Source: Citrus sinensis (lineage: Eukaryota; Streptophyta; Magnoliopsida; Sapindales; Rutaceae). From it: a stretch of DNA of 64,000 nt. The notes under the pieces are model-generated. The model saw nothing but the letters and a program-made list of their open reading frames with translations. It did not search any database and was not told where the DNA came from. Position 1 is the first letter of the stretch. Each line of letters starts with the position of its first letter. Made by a program: the position numbers and the translations under genes. This document shows, piece after piece, positions 28,861 to 39,194 of the stretch. The stretch is taken from contig NC_068561.1 of the NCBI RefSeq assembly GCF_022201045.2, forward strand, positions 24,248,501 to 24,312,500, in the 5' to 3' direction.

Positions 28861-31800
28861 TTAATCATCCAGGTAATAGTATGACCCAGCAGCTTTTTGA
28901 TCCCTGTCCTTAGTGGAGTCCAATTTGTTGATTCTCGGTCGGAAATTTGTTGGATCCCGCCTAAATGTTATATCTAGATGCTGCACAAGGCGCAGCAAAA
29001 CATAACAGTGAGTACTAGATATGCAGGTATAAAGATGAGTGGGAGAAACAGAGTACAGAATATAGCAAGTTAGTATTATGGAATGTTTCATAAGCAAAGC
29101 CAAAATGTTATATCTATATGCTGCACGAGGTGCAACAAAACATAACAGTAAGTACTAGATATGCAGGCATAAATATGAGTGGGAGAAACAGAGTACAGAA
29201 TATAGCAAGTTAGTATTATGGAATGTTTCATAAGCAAAGCCAAAAATATATAAAAGAGCAAAAGTAATTTGTGAAACTTACGGATAAGAAAAGATTCATT
29301 CCAGTCAACAATGATTGAGGAGCATTTGCAACACAATCCACTGATGGCTGTCCTTCATACACAATAACTCTATCCGCCAGATAAGTAGCCATTATAAAAT
29401 CATGCTCCACGACAAATGCTGTTTTCTTTGCATGAAGGATAAACCTCTTAATGACTTTTGCAGCAACAATACGCTGCTCAGAATCGAGATATGCACTAGG
29501 TTCATCAATTAAATAAATGTCCGCTGGCTGCATGAAAAGCAAATGCACCATTAGACTAGATCAATATAACAAAAAGTGCTTACATTAATTGAGTTTACAC
29601 ATCAAGCATCACTAGGATTCTAGAGACTTGTTGACGTAAAGGAAACCAATATTAAAATCTAGTTTCATAATCCCTTTTAAACCAAATTCATCTAGAAACT
29701 TTTTCCATACACCATCGCATTGGCCAACAATTTACATGATGAAAGAAAACATGTGGCAATATAATATCTCACATGCTTAATGCAAACATGATCATTACTA
29801 CTCTATGCATTCTCAGACATGAAGCTGTGTGAAAGTTTTCTTTACATAGAAGGACATTTGAAAGTTGTAGAAGAGCAGAAAGTAGCAATAAAACGATGGA
29901 ACCTCATTTAACAGGTTTCGAGCTACAAATAACAGGCACAGAAATTTAGAACCACCACCACATTATACATGCTTTACGTAAACATGATCACTATTCTATG
30001 CACTCTCGAACATGAAGCTGTGTCAAAGTTTTCTTTACATAGAAGGATATTTGAAAGTTGTATAAGAGCAGAAAGTAGCAGTAAAACAATGGAACTTCAT
30101 TTAACAGGTTTGAAGCAACAAATAACAGGCATACAAATTTGGAACCACCACCACATTACACATATCTCCATTCAAATATGATTCTCTGGCAGTATCCAAC
30201 CAGGATCTTCTACCAGTTTTTTTTTCCCCCTTCCCATTGACATCTATTAAGTTTGTAAAATTTACCTTGCCAAGGCAGAGGCACAGCGCAACTCTCTGCA
30301 ATTCTCCACCAGAAAGATTCACAACTTCTTGATCCATCAATTGTTCAATGAGAAGAGGCTTCATCACATCTGACACAAACTGAGGATGAGTATATGAATC
30401 ACGTATTTTTTGGTGAAGCAAGTGTCTGACTGTAGACTGAAATTTGGGACTGATCTTCTGAGGTTTGTACGAGACATTAAACTCAGGTATCTCCACGTCA
30501 GAATCTTCCACAGAATCAGGTTTCAATAGACCAGCCTAAAGATTTAGCCAACAAAATTGATTACTCAACTAGGTCAACAAGATGGAATTCATGAGAACTT
30601 AAGCAGCTACACAGCAAAAAGAAAATAAAATTAATGAAACCAAACAATACCAGCATTCTAATGAAGGTTGTCTTCCCTGTCCCATTCTCTCCCAACATCA
30701 CAATTATCTGGGAGTCGGTAAATTCACCCTCAACCACCTTAAGCTTAAAATTTCCCTGCGTCTTAACCATGGTGGGGTACTTGTATCGTGCATATGTCTC
30801 AATCTCCTCAGCACTTTCTTGTGGAGTCTCAGCGACCTACAGAAAGCAAACATGTAAATGACAAAGAACGTCTGCAATAGGAATACAGAGAACCACAAAA
30901 CAACAGGTGTACCCTGAATGTTAAAGATTCATCACGAAAACGTAGGTTTTCGGTTGGTACAAATCCAGCCAAGAAAATATTGATTCCTTCTCGAACAGAG
31001 AAAGGAAGAGTAACAACGCCATAAGCACCAGGCTTCCCATATAAGCAGCAAATGAAATCTGACAGGTAATCAAGGACGCTAAGATCATGCTCCACAACAA
31101 TCACATAGCTGAAACACAAAGTGTAGTCAGTGTAATTAATCATTAAAATATCAAAATCAAGAAAATTTGTTGAAAAATAAGAAATCGAAAATAAAACCTA
31201 TTAGGCCTGAGTAAAGATCGGACAACTTGGGCCGCTTTCAGCCTCTGTTTAACATCAAGATAACTTGACGGTTCATCAAACATATATATCTCTGCATTCT
31301 GTACAGCAACAACAGCAATGGCAAATCTCTGAAGCTCTCCACCAGATAAATCCCCAACATTACGGTCTATGACTTGATTCAGGTCAAGATCCGCGCAAAG
31401 ATCCGCCTTCATATCTCTTTCGTCTTTTTGGTCAAGCACCTGCCCCACATTGCCTTGAACTGCTTTTGGAATGTGATCAACATACTGAGGCTTTATAATA
31501 GCCTATTAAATTCAACATATATCATCAGTAGAGGGATCGGCAGTGATAAAACAGTCATAGAGGGAATCAAGAAGGTACCTAATTATGACAGAAATTTTAG
31601 CTGTATGCATAAATTACTTACAAATTTTAGTGGGAACAAAAGTAAATGACCAAGCACGAGTAAATAAATCACAAATTTCTGCCTTCATATCTATTTTTGC
31701 TGGTCTTGCTTAATCGGAGATATTGAACCACGCAACTAAAACAATACCATCTTGAAGTAATATAGTAACATCAAATTAATGTGACAAGGTAACCTCAAAA

Positions 31801-32867
31801 CATAGGTAAAAGAAAATGTACCTTCAAATTATCTTCCAGAATACGAGTAAAATAATTTTGCAGCTCAGATCCACGAAAGTAGGTCAAAATTTCCTGCCAA
31901 TCAGGAGGGTTCTGGAAAAACAAAAACTCAACAATGTATATCACATGCAGAAAATGCAGAAATTAAAGAGCAATTAGAGATAAGATATGTCAGTGTATTA
32001 CATTGAAACGACCCAAATTTGGTTTCAGCTTCCCAGCCAAAATCTTAAGTGCAGTTGATTTCCCAATACCATTTGTTCCAACTAAGCCAAGAACTTGCCC
32101 AGGCCTCGGTACAGGCAACCTGTATCAATTATTTCCAGCCATCTCAAAACAAATAAAAAAAATATAGTACCATTTTCAAAGGGGAAAAAAAGAAGACGTG
32201 AAGTAACCTATGTAATTTGAAAGTATTGGGGCCATATCGATGAGTTGTATCCTTATCCAAATCCTTTGGCAAGTTGATGATCTGAATTGCTTCAAATGGA
32301 CATTTCTGCAATAGAAGATCAAATTGACAACCAAAATTCATAAACTGCAAGTAAAATTTAAAAAAAAATAAAAAAAAGAGAGAAGTACAGAACCAAATTT
32401 TATGTACAAACCTTAACACAGATACCACATCCAATGCACAACTCCTCAGAGATAAAGGCAATCTTAGCTGCAGGAGTAACCTCAATACACAACTTCCCTG
32501 TAGATTTTTCCATAATAAAGGATAAGAGAAACAAATACCTATGCACCATACACAAAAAATCCACTACAAATATACAAAATTTCAGAAAAAAACTAACTGG
32601 CTGATCGCCTGAAATCAAATAATACACAAAAAATCCTATCAACTAAATTATAACAATCATCGGAGAATGGTCAAAGTTACTAGCTTTCGTAATCCCTGAA
32701 CACCCAGACACCGATTATAACAAAAAAAAACACATTAAAACGCATTGGATCGGTCAAAACTCACCGGTTTTGACAACGGGACAACTCTTCTTACACTCCT
32801 GACGACACTTCTTGGGCTTGCATCTATCAGAACTAACAATAGCTATACGCGTCAATCGGTCCGACAT
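28861..32867 (-). CDS. ABCE2: ABC transporter E family protein / RNase L inhibitor (ribosome recycling factor)
   Basis: Eleven coding exons, in transcript order: 32765-32867, 32412-32497, 32208-32305, 32002-32119, 31822-31911, 31198-31502, 30913-31108, 30651-30836, 30266-30535, 29282-29527, 28861-28980. The phases agree throughout and give 605 aa, the usual size of plant RLI2. ABCE1/RLI splits 80S ribosomes after termination and aids initiation-complex assembly; it is soluble, not a membrane transporter. The N-terminus has the two 4Fe-4S cysteine groups (C16, C21, C25, C29; C38, C55, C58, C61, C65, the ferredoxin-like [12 protein letters not shown]). The first ABC domain has [21 protein letters not shown] and [11 protein letters not shown]; the second has [25 protein letters not shown] and [11 protein letters not shown]. 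All catalytic motifs look intact. Two introns carry tandem duplications (separate entries). Arabidopsis has RLI1 and RLI2; I choose the RLI2 name from position beside At4g19220- and At4g19200-like genes. Confidence 0.94.
28963..29242. repeat. 140-bp tandem duplication spanning the last ABCE intron acceptor
   Basis: Two direct units of 140 bp (28963-29102 and 29103-29242) differ at only a few positions. The left unit contains the real 3' splice site at 28980/28981 plus the first bases of the last exon. The right unit carries a second copy of the same acceptor and about 15 exon bases inside the intron. Confidence 0.93.
29775..30163. repeat. About 195-bp tandem duplication inside an ABCE intron
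   Basis: Two direct units, about 29775-29970 and 29971-30163, share phrases such as AACATGATCA, GAAGCTGTGT, TTTTCTTTACATAGAAGGA and ACCACCACCACATTA in the same order. They differ by scattered substitutions and small indels. Both lie in the 738-bp intron between exons 29282-29527 and 30266-30535. Confidence 0.88.
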
Positions 32868-33061
32868 CTTCTCTCTAAGCGACACAAATTTCGATTTGGA
32901 AAAAAGAAAAGACAAATTATTTATTTATTACATTAAAAAAAAAAGAACCGAATATAAAGATCGAGAAGAAATTAAAGAGGAAACGGAAGTACCTTTGAAA
33001 CGGACAAGAGACGTGTGCTGAGAACGCTCTCTGTGGATTGTGAAAGCGTTGGGCACACGCA
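32868..33061 (-). promoter_or_regulatory. ABCE 5' leader with probable leader intron
   Basis: Upstream of the ABCE ATG on the minus strand there is an acceptor (CGCTTAG before AGAGAAG) at about 32874/32875 and a donor (CAAAG before GTACTT) at about 32992/32993. Together they suggest a 118-bp intron in the 5' leader. The promoter should lie just right of about 33060. No cDNA is available here, so the boundaries are inferred. Confidence 0.5.
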
Positions 33062-35513
33062 GAGCAATAGCAACACAGAATTTCTCTTTAGTTAAGTGTT
33101 AGGGTTTCTTTTTCTTTTCATTTTGTTTTTAATTTCTTCAATATCAGTTTTGCTTGTGTGCGGGTGACACGTTTGATCAACTAAATGGGCCAGGTCTTAC
33201 TGGGCCTAGGATCTCGTTCCATTGTGAGAGAAAGAGATAATACAATGAGGTCCCTAATTTCTTAAGTTTTCGTAAATAAGGCCATAGTGTTTTATTTCTG
33301 TCAAATAGATCCAGGACTACTTTAATGACAAAAGTACCCTTCCAAATTTGAATATTGTCATTCGAGGTGTAAATTAGGCCATGCCAACCAAGCACGAAAA
33401 TTTTGGCCCCATTTTTTTTTTCATATGCGTGAAGCTATTTGGCAGTTGGCACCCCTTCATTATTGTTATAAAATCTCTTTTTAAATAAAATTATATTTAA
33501 AGATAAATAAAAATTTAATAAATATAGATTTTTTTAATAAATTACTTACATTCATAATTCTATTCCTATCTAGTCAAAATAAATTACACAAATTTAAAAT
33601 AATCTATTATTCTTTCTTATTTCTTATTGATTGATATTTTTTCTTAACGTGTGTTCAAATTATAGTTTAAAATATACGTGATTTAAGTCAATTATTGACA
33701 TTTAATTCTTCACTAAAAAAACTTTTTAATTTGTGTGTAGGGTAACAATAAGATTATAAAAAAAAATAAAAATAGCATAATACTAATTTGAATTTTAACA
33801 ATAAAAAAATAAATTAAAAAATGTTTTATTAGGAGATAGAGGGGTGCTAGTCTAGTAGTCTAACTCTTTTCATAATTCACTCATGTTGAACTTATATTTT
33901 TAAGAGGCATGCTAGACATGACCCAATAGTCCATTATTATTATAGTGTGTCTAATTCCCAGATTAGGGAATCTAGAATCAAAATCACCAACAACATTTAC
34001 TTGACCAAATAAGAGTATGAATTGGAATCAAAATCATGGGACCCACCGTAAATTGGGATAAAAAAATGAGAGACTGATTCTCGAGGGGTGGGAATTAGTG
34101 TCCCATTCCTTGGAGTGTCAATTTTACCCCCATTGAAATTATGATATTTCATCAATACCCTCTTCATCATATTCGTCTTTGTCTCACGATAATCAAGGCT
34201 TACCGCGATTGCTAACAAAAAATATAAGCCTCATCACACAATTTTCGTCATCTCTGTCTTCACCATTTACGATCTAGCAGCAACAACCATCGCCGATGAC
34301 GATAATGACTATGTCGCGTCGCCGATGATGATATTCAATTTGTTGCTGCCGTTGACGATGATGATTTTGATTGTTATTATTATTATTATTATTATTATTT
34401 GAATAATATAATCACAATAATTAAAAGATAAAATAATAATTATGACAATAGTTAATTAAGGGGTTTTTATTAATATATAATAATCTCACTCATTCCGATC
34501 CCCGATTCTAAAATAAAGTGCACATTAATGACGACACAAGTCATTATGATTCTGATTACTATACTTAAAGTAAATAATTTATTCTAATTTCCATTATCGA
34601 TTCCGATTCCAATCTATTCTGATTCCCGCTCAGTAACCGTACCATTAGTCTTATGTTGGGTTGAGCTTTAGTTTTCTGTCTCTTTTCTAGATTATTAAAT
34701 TATTCCTTAATTAGTTGTTATATAACTATTATAATTTATTAAGAATATTGTTGGCTTTTTCAATTTTTAAAACTATATATGGAAATAATTGATATTTCAT
34801 GTCTTTGTGTTAATTCATTAAATTTTTCTGTCCAAAATTAAGTTAAACACATTTTGGTTCTCAGATAGCCATGTTGTGCTAGTCCATCTCAATTTACACG
34901 ATTACATCTTTAGCCACACTGTAACAGTTTATACCGTGCCAGCCTAGCTAAATTTACGTATCTAGTCACAATGCAAGAGTGTGTAAAACTCACTGCTGCT
35001 GATTATGAAGGGTGTTCCATCATTGCAATAGGAATTACGACCTACTTGGGGACCTAATTAACAGAAATGAACTAGTATGCACCTATTTGGAAAAAAAATG
35101 AAATATTATTTGTGATAATTTCAAGCATCCACAAGAACAGAATATACATATTATTTATTAAATTATGAAGATCCGGATATCCTATGCTAAAAATTGGATT
35201 GTAACTTGAGGCAATAAGAAGTATAGCGAAGAGAGAGAATTCGATTTAAACTTTGACTCAATTTGAAAAACTGAGCAAGCATGCGTTACAGGAAATCAAA
35301 AAAGCTCCACATACCCAGATCATGATCTCACATTGAATCCAGGTGGGAGATATATTTATGATCAAGCCCAACATCGAAGGGGGCAAACAAAAAAAAAAAT
35401 CTACCAGACATGATCATCTTGACCACGAGCTTCATACGCCGTGGATTTATTAACAAAAGAGAGACTTAATTAAGAACGCATATATAATTCATAATCAGCA
35501 CATAAAAAGATCA
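33062..35513. other. Intergenic: ABCE promoter to A3-like gene 3' end
   Basis: Very AT-rich between 33.4 and 33.9 kb. From about 33960 to 34630 the sequence contains repeated GATTCC/GGAATC words on both strands (GATTCCGATTCC, GGAATCAAAATCA) around an ATT microsatellite, suggesting a decayed MITE, but I could not define its ends or a target duplication. The remainder to 35.5 kb shows nothing gene-like apart from the probable 3' UTR of the A3-like gene. Confidence 0.4.
34374..34399. repeat. (ATT)n microsatellite
   Basis: An uninterrupted TTA/ATT trinucleotide run of about eight to nine units in the middle of the GATTCC-rich segment. Confidence 0.95.
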
Positions 35514-35875
35514 CTAGTGCTTGCCCCTCCTGCCCTTGCCGTGCTTGCCGTGCTTGCCCCTGCCCTTGCCCTTTCCATGCTGGTAGTAGCCGCCGTGCTT
35601 GCCGTGTGTGTATGCACCGTGAGCTCCAGGATATGCGTTATTATCTGCTTCCGCAACAAAATAAGAAATTAAATCATAAGCTTATAATTAGGTCGCTCTC
35701 AATGACAATGTCCACGTGACAAACGCATCTTTAATTAAAAGCTAAGAGTGATTAAAATAATACCGTGCGGAACGGATGGGCCAGGATATCCCGTTGGTGT
35801 GTAACCACCGGCGAGTGCTGCTCCTGTAGGCGGGTAGCCGGCACCGGCTGGGGCAGCATGATCAGCACCTTCCAT
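35514..35875 (-). CDS. Glycine-rich protein A3-like, short
   Basis: Two exons, 35764-35875 and 35514-35644, are joined by a 119-bp GT/AG intron in phase 1 and encode only 80 aa. The N-terminal half is Gly/Pro/Ala-rich with GYPPTG, GYTPTGYPGP motifs, as in plant glycine-rich A3 (XYPPX) proteins. The C-terminal third is built of Gly-His-Lys triplets (GKHGGYYQHGKGKGRGKHG...GRRGKH). No signal peptide or membrane segment is evident. The biochemical role of the family is not established; expression is often stress- or hormone-linked. Members I recall have a longer middle (often with an alanine-rich block), which is missing here. A leader intron (35891-36013) sits between the ATG and a TATA box. The locus matches At4g19200 by position between RLI2- and At4g19190-like genes. 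A broken second copy lies at 37855-38243. Confidence 0.8.
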
Positions 35876-36013
35876 GATTTTAATGATCACCTAATAAATA
35901 ATAACTTGGTCCAAAATAAACAACAATGAATAAATAATTGTAATTAATAAAAAGCACTATATTCTCTAATTAAAACATTAATGATCATTGGAGAGCAAGC
36001 GAGAAATACTTAC

Positions 36014-36130
36014 TGAATGCGATGGGAAATTTAATTGTTAGAGTAGATATGAGAAGTAATGATGAAGAAGATAAGGAAACACAGTGTGTTTATATAGGCT
36101 ATGGGGGCGCTAGTTTCTGATGACACGTGT
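36014..36130 (-). promoter_or_regulatory. Promoter and leader exon of the A3-like gene
   Basis: On the minus strand a TATA box TATATAAA lies at 36089-36096, and a G-box core ACACGTGT lies at 36123-36130, about 30 bp further upstream. The leader donor (ATTCA before GTAAGT) is at 36013/36014. ACACGTGT is a known bZIP/bHLH and ABA-response type element, so ABA or stress control is a reasonable inference. Confidence 0.65.
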
Positions 36131-36153
36131 AAGTTCATGCTTAAACTCTTATC

Positions 36154-36227
36154 TCGCATGCAGTAGAAGTAGAACGATTCCTTCGCCAACTGATTTTCGC
36201 ATGCAGTAGAAGTAGAACGATTCCTTC
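36154..36227. repeat. 31-bp direct repeat upstream of the A3-like gene
   Basis: Two perfect 31-bp copies at 36154-36184 and 36197-36227, separated by 12 bp, each containing GCATGCAGTAGAAGTAGAAC. GCATGC is an RY-type core. The pseudogene copy near 38200 has a single, diverged version. The repeat lies about 60-130 bp upstream of the TATA box, a position where it could act on transcription. Confidence 0.95.
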
Positions 36228-37850
36228 TGCGTCCCACGGTTGGTTAAAGTTATCCTTTGTTCATCACCAGCTCATATTTTGCACATATTAATCGAACCGA
36301 GTATGTGTTCTTAATGTTTGGGTTCGAATATTGTTGCAGCAAATACACCATCTTAATTAGCTTGTTGAAGAAATTAACTATTTCTCACAGTTACTTTAAT
36401 AATATTCCGATGCTTGAAGGGTTTTTTTTTTTTTTAAATTAAAAAATTAGGGTATAACATTCAGTTTTCCAGATATTAGATTTGTCTATTATATAAAAAG
36501 ATCAAATTTTCCTCTAAAAAGTGTATCGAACTGCTTAATGCGTATAAGAGATTTTAGTAGACTTTAAGATGAGGGGAACTGATGGATTTCACCAAGTAAG
36601 ATTTGCCAATCTTTCCTCAAAAATCTCATGCATTTGTTCATTATGTCACTTGAATGACCATCCACATGCCACTACTTTACAAAAGAGATCACTGTTAATG
36701 ATGCCTTTATAATGGGTAAATATTTTTTTAGTTCCTATAATTTGAGTAATTACTCAATTAATCTCCGTATCTTTCTAAATTATTCAAAAAGTTCTTGTTG
36801 CATATTCAAGGAACATTTATGAAAGTAATCACAGAGATACTTTGGATAATTTTTAACAATACGATGACTAATTATTAATTGGGTAATCCTCTCAAACTAG
36901 AGCAACTTAAGAAATATTTATCTATTTTATGATCATATCTATCTCAATTACTCAGAACGATGACTTTGAAGTAAGGTAAGATTTCAAAATTTACACACCC
37001 AATAACGCATGTGTGTGATATTTTTTTTGGTCCAATGTGCTTGGGCCTGTTAAGCTAAGAAGTAAGAACTTATTTTAATTCGGGATAAACTAAAATAATC
37101 TTTAAATAATATTATTCATTCAGAATAATACGAATTTTTCGGGGGCTAATATGAACATATTACTAGTTTTGTTGAGGCTAAACAAATTGCATGAAGGACG
37201 AATATAATATTACCTTTTTTATAATTATGGATTATGATTTTTTTTTTCAAAAAAAGAAAATTGGGTCTCAAAGAATTTTTTCTAAATTACATTGTTCGGC
37301 CTCTAAAGGATTTTTGTTAACAATTTAACTATTATTTCATATTGCCTGTCCGATGGAAAATCAGTTAACATAACGTTGTTATGAATGGATAACCTGCTTA
37401 AGCTGCACGAGGAAATTAAATGCATACAATATATAAAACTTACTAGGAAATTGGGCAGGATATGTTAATTTAACCGGTGATCTCCTACGCACTTGTTTGT
37501 TCATCACTTAATTAGGTCTTAAAACAAAAGGATCAATGTGCGGGGTCGAACAAGTAGGCTCGAGCTGCTAATCCCATGCATTATTTTCGCAAACACAGAA
37601 TAATTCTTCAAACTATTTTTTTCACAATAAGGCACCAATATCAGTTGCTCTTTGGACTTCTGGTCAGATCTCACAAAGTCAGAAAGAAGCAACTAATTTC
37701 CGCCATATGATAAGCTTAATTATTCATATGCCTTGAATACTTATTTAACAAATTAATTAAGCCGGGAATTCATCTGCATATAAGTGTATGTTCTAGTGCA
37801 GTCAGAAGAGACTTAGTTAATTAAGAACATAATCGCGTATGAAATCATAG
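36228..37850. other. Spacer between A3-like gene and its broken copy
   Basis: AT-rich and without a credible gene. A poly-T run lies at about 36422-36434. The part at 37560-37705 is one half of a local duplication (separate entry). Confidence 0.45.
37560..37705. repeat. Local segmental duplication, left copy
   Basis: Shares ordered phrases with 39396-39593: GAGCTGCTAATCCCATGCAT versus AAGCTGCTGATGCATGCAT, TTCAAACTATTTTT, and GGTCAGATCTCACAAAGTCAG versus GGTCAGAACTCACAAAGTCAG, followed by AGAAGCAACT. The right copy contains an extra block of about 45 bp. Confidence 0.75.
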
Positions 37851-37854
37851 CTGT

Positions 37855-38243
37855 AGGAGGCGTTTACCCGGCACCGGCTGGGGCAGCACGATCACCACCT
37901 TGCATGTTTTTTTTTTTTTTTAATTACTTAAAGAACTGGTTCCACACCGAACAATAATGATTATAATTAATACAAAAATTATATTCTTTGATTAACGCCA
38001 AATCATTATATAGCGAAAGAGAAATACGTACCGATGAACAAGATTTGAGAATTGATTGTATGAGAAGGTTGAAGAAGAGAAGAAATGATGCGGGAATGTT
38101 TGGGTTATGGGGGACACTGAATTTCGAAGCTCAATTGACGGAACTATCCATGCAGGGTGGCGCCTACGCTATCATGATACGTGTCATGAGTGTGATTTGT
38201 GAATGCAGTAGACTGTAGAAGCGTGGAACTATTCCTTCCCTCC
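37855..38243 (-). pseudogene. Truncated duplicate of the A3-like gene with its promoter
   Basis: This segment aligns in order with 35820-36180: start of coding exon 1, leader intron, leader exon, and upstream region. From the ATG at about 37905 the minus strand reads MQGGDRAAPAGAG and then hits a TAA, and the rest of exon 1 and all of exon 2 are absent. The leader intron donor is still present near 38031 (CATCG before GTACGT), but its acceptor is replaced by a poly-T tract on the plus strand (about 37907-37922). The G-box is reduced to TACGTGTC near 38176. It is not expected to make protein. A SINE interrupts its upstream sequence immediately to the right. Confidence 0.82.
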
Positions 38244-38260
38244 GTGTTCGGTAGGGTTTT

Positions 38261-38482
38261 TTTTTTTTCGGGTTTTTTGACCACGAGGTATTCTGGGGAG
38301 GGCCCCAACTGTGAGAAGCACCTTTAAGTCCATACCACAACCCAGACTAGAAGTTTTCGCTCGAATCGAGAGGCACATGTTCTCCCAACAAAGGAGACTT
38401 CCTTACGACTCGAACTAGGGAGCAAACCCAGTCAAGCCACTTAAGGGGACTCCATTACTAGTGGAGCCAACACTTTGTTGGT
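38261..38482 (-). mobile_element. tRNA-type SINE with 17-bp target duplication
   Basis: About 222 bp, inserted so that its A-tail appears as poly-T on the plus strand at the left end. It is flanked by perfect 17-bp direct repeats GTGTTCGGTAGGGTTTT at 38244-38260 and 38483-38499. On the minus strand the head reads TGGCTCCACTAGTAATGGAG and, further in, CCCTAGTTCGAGTCGTAAGG, resembling the internal A and B boxes of a tRNA-derived RNA polymerase III promoter. The long target duplication and A-tail are marks of LINE-driven retrotransposition. The perfect duplication suggests a fairly recent insertion. Confidence 0.88.
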
Positions 38483-38718
38483 GTGTTCGGTAGGGTTTTA
38501 TCACAAGTATTTGATGAAATTAAAACATAGATTACTACCGACACATAAGGAATACTTATTTGCATGGCCTTAAAAGGCAAAACGGTTGCGTATCACCAGT
38601 GACGGATCCAGAAACTAAATCATACATAACTATCGACACATAAAGAAATGTTTTTACTCACCATCTAGGAAAGATCTAGAAACTTAATTATTTGGGAATA
38701 AAACTATAATAAAAATAT

Positions 38719-39185
38719 GGGAAATTATCATTTTACTACTAAAGTTTTACTAACATATCATGTCAGTACCAAAGTTTGTCGAAAAATGTATTTTACTACC
38801 AAAATTTTGCGTCGTTATCAATTCACTACCATTCCGTTAAGAAAAAGTTAATGTTTAACGGAAATTGAGTTAAATGTCGATTTTACCCCCAAGAATTTGG
38901 TAGTAAAATGATAATTCCCCTAAAAATTTGATAGTAAAATGATAATTCCCCTAAAAACTTGGTAGTAAAACAATAATTTATCTATCAAATTAATAGACAA
39001 TTTTACTCTTACAGCTGAAAATGTCTTTGATGCCCTTATGACATTAGCAATTTTTTAACGTTGTTAACGGAACGGTAGTGAATTGATAATGACGCAAAAC
39101 TTTGATAGTGAAATGCACTTTTCGGCAAACCTTAGTACTGACATGATATGTCAGTAAAACTTTAATAGTAAAATGATAATATCCC
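38719..39185. mobile_element. Mutator-type MITE with long inverted repeats
   Basis: 467 bp with inverted repeats of roughly 120-125 bp beginning GGGAAATTATCATTTTA at the left and ending TAAAATGATAATATCCC at the right. It is flanked by a perfect 9-bp direct repeat TAAAAATAT at 38710-38718 and 39186-39194. Long TIRs plus a 9-bp target site duplication point to the Mutator/MULE superfamily. Near the centre are three tandem 31-bp units beginning at 38894, 38925 and 38956. There is no transposase frame. The long arms could fold into a hairpin RNA if transcribed, a potential small-RNA source. Confidence 0.9.
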
Positions 39186-39194
39186 TAAAAATAT

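Noticed and set aside
33960-34630. GATTCC-rich segment considered as a MITE
   Set aside because: The repeated words point to a transposon-like origin, but no paired ends or target duplication could be defined, so it is only described as spacer.
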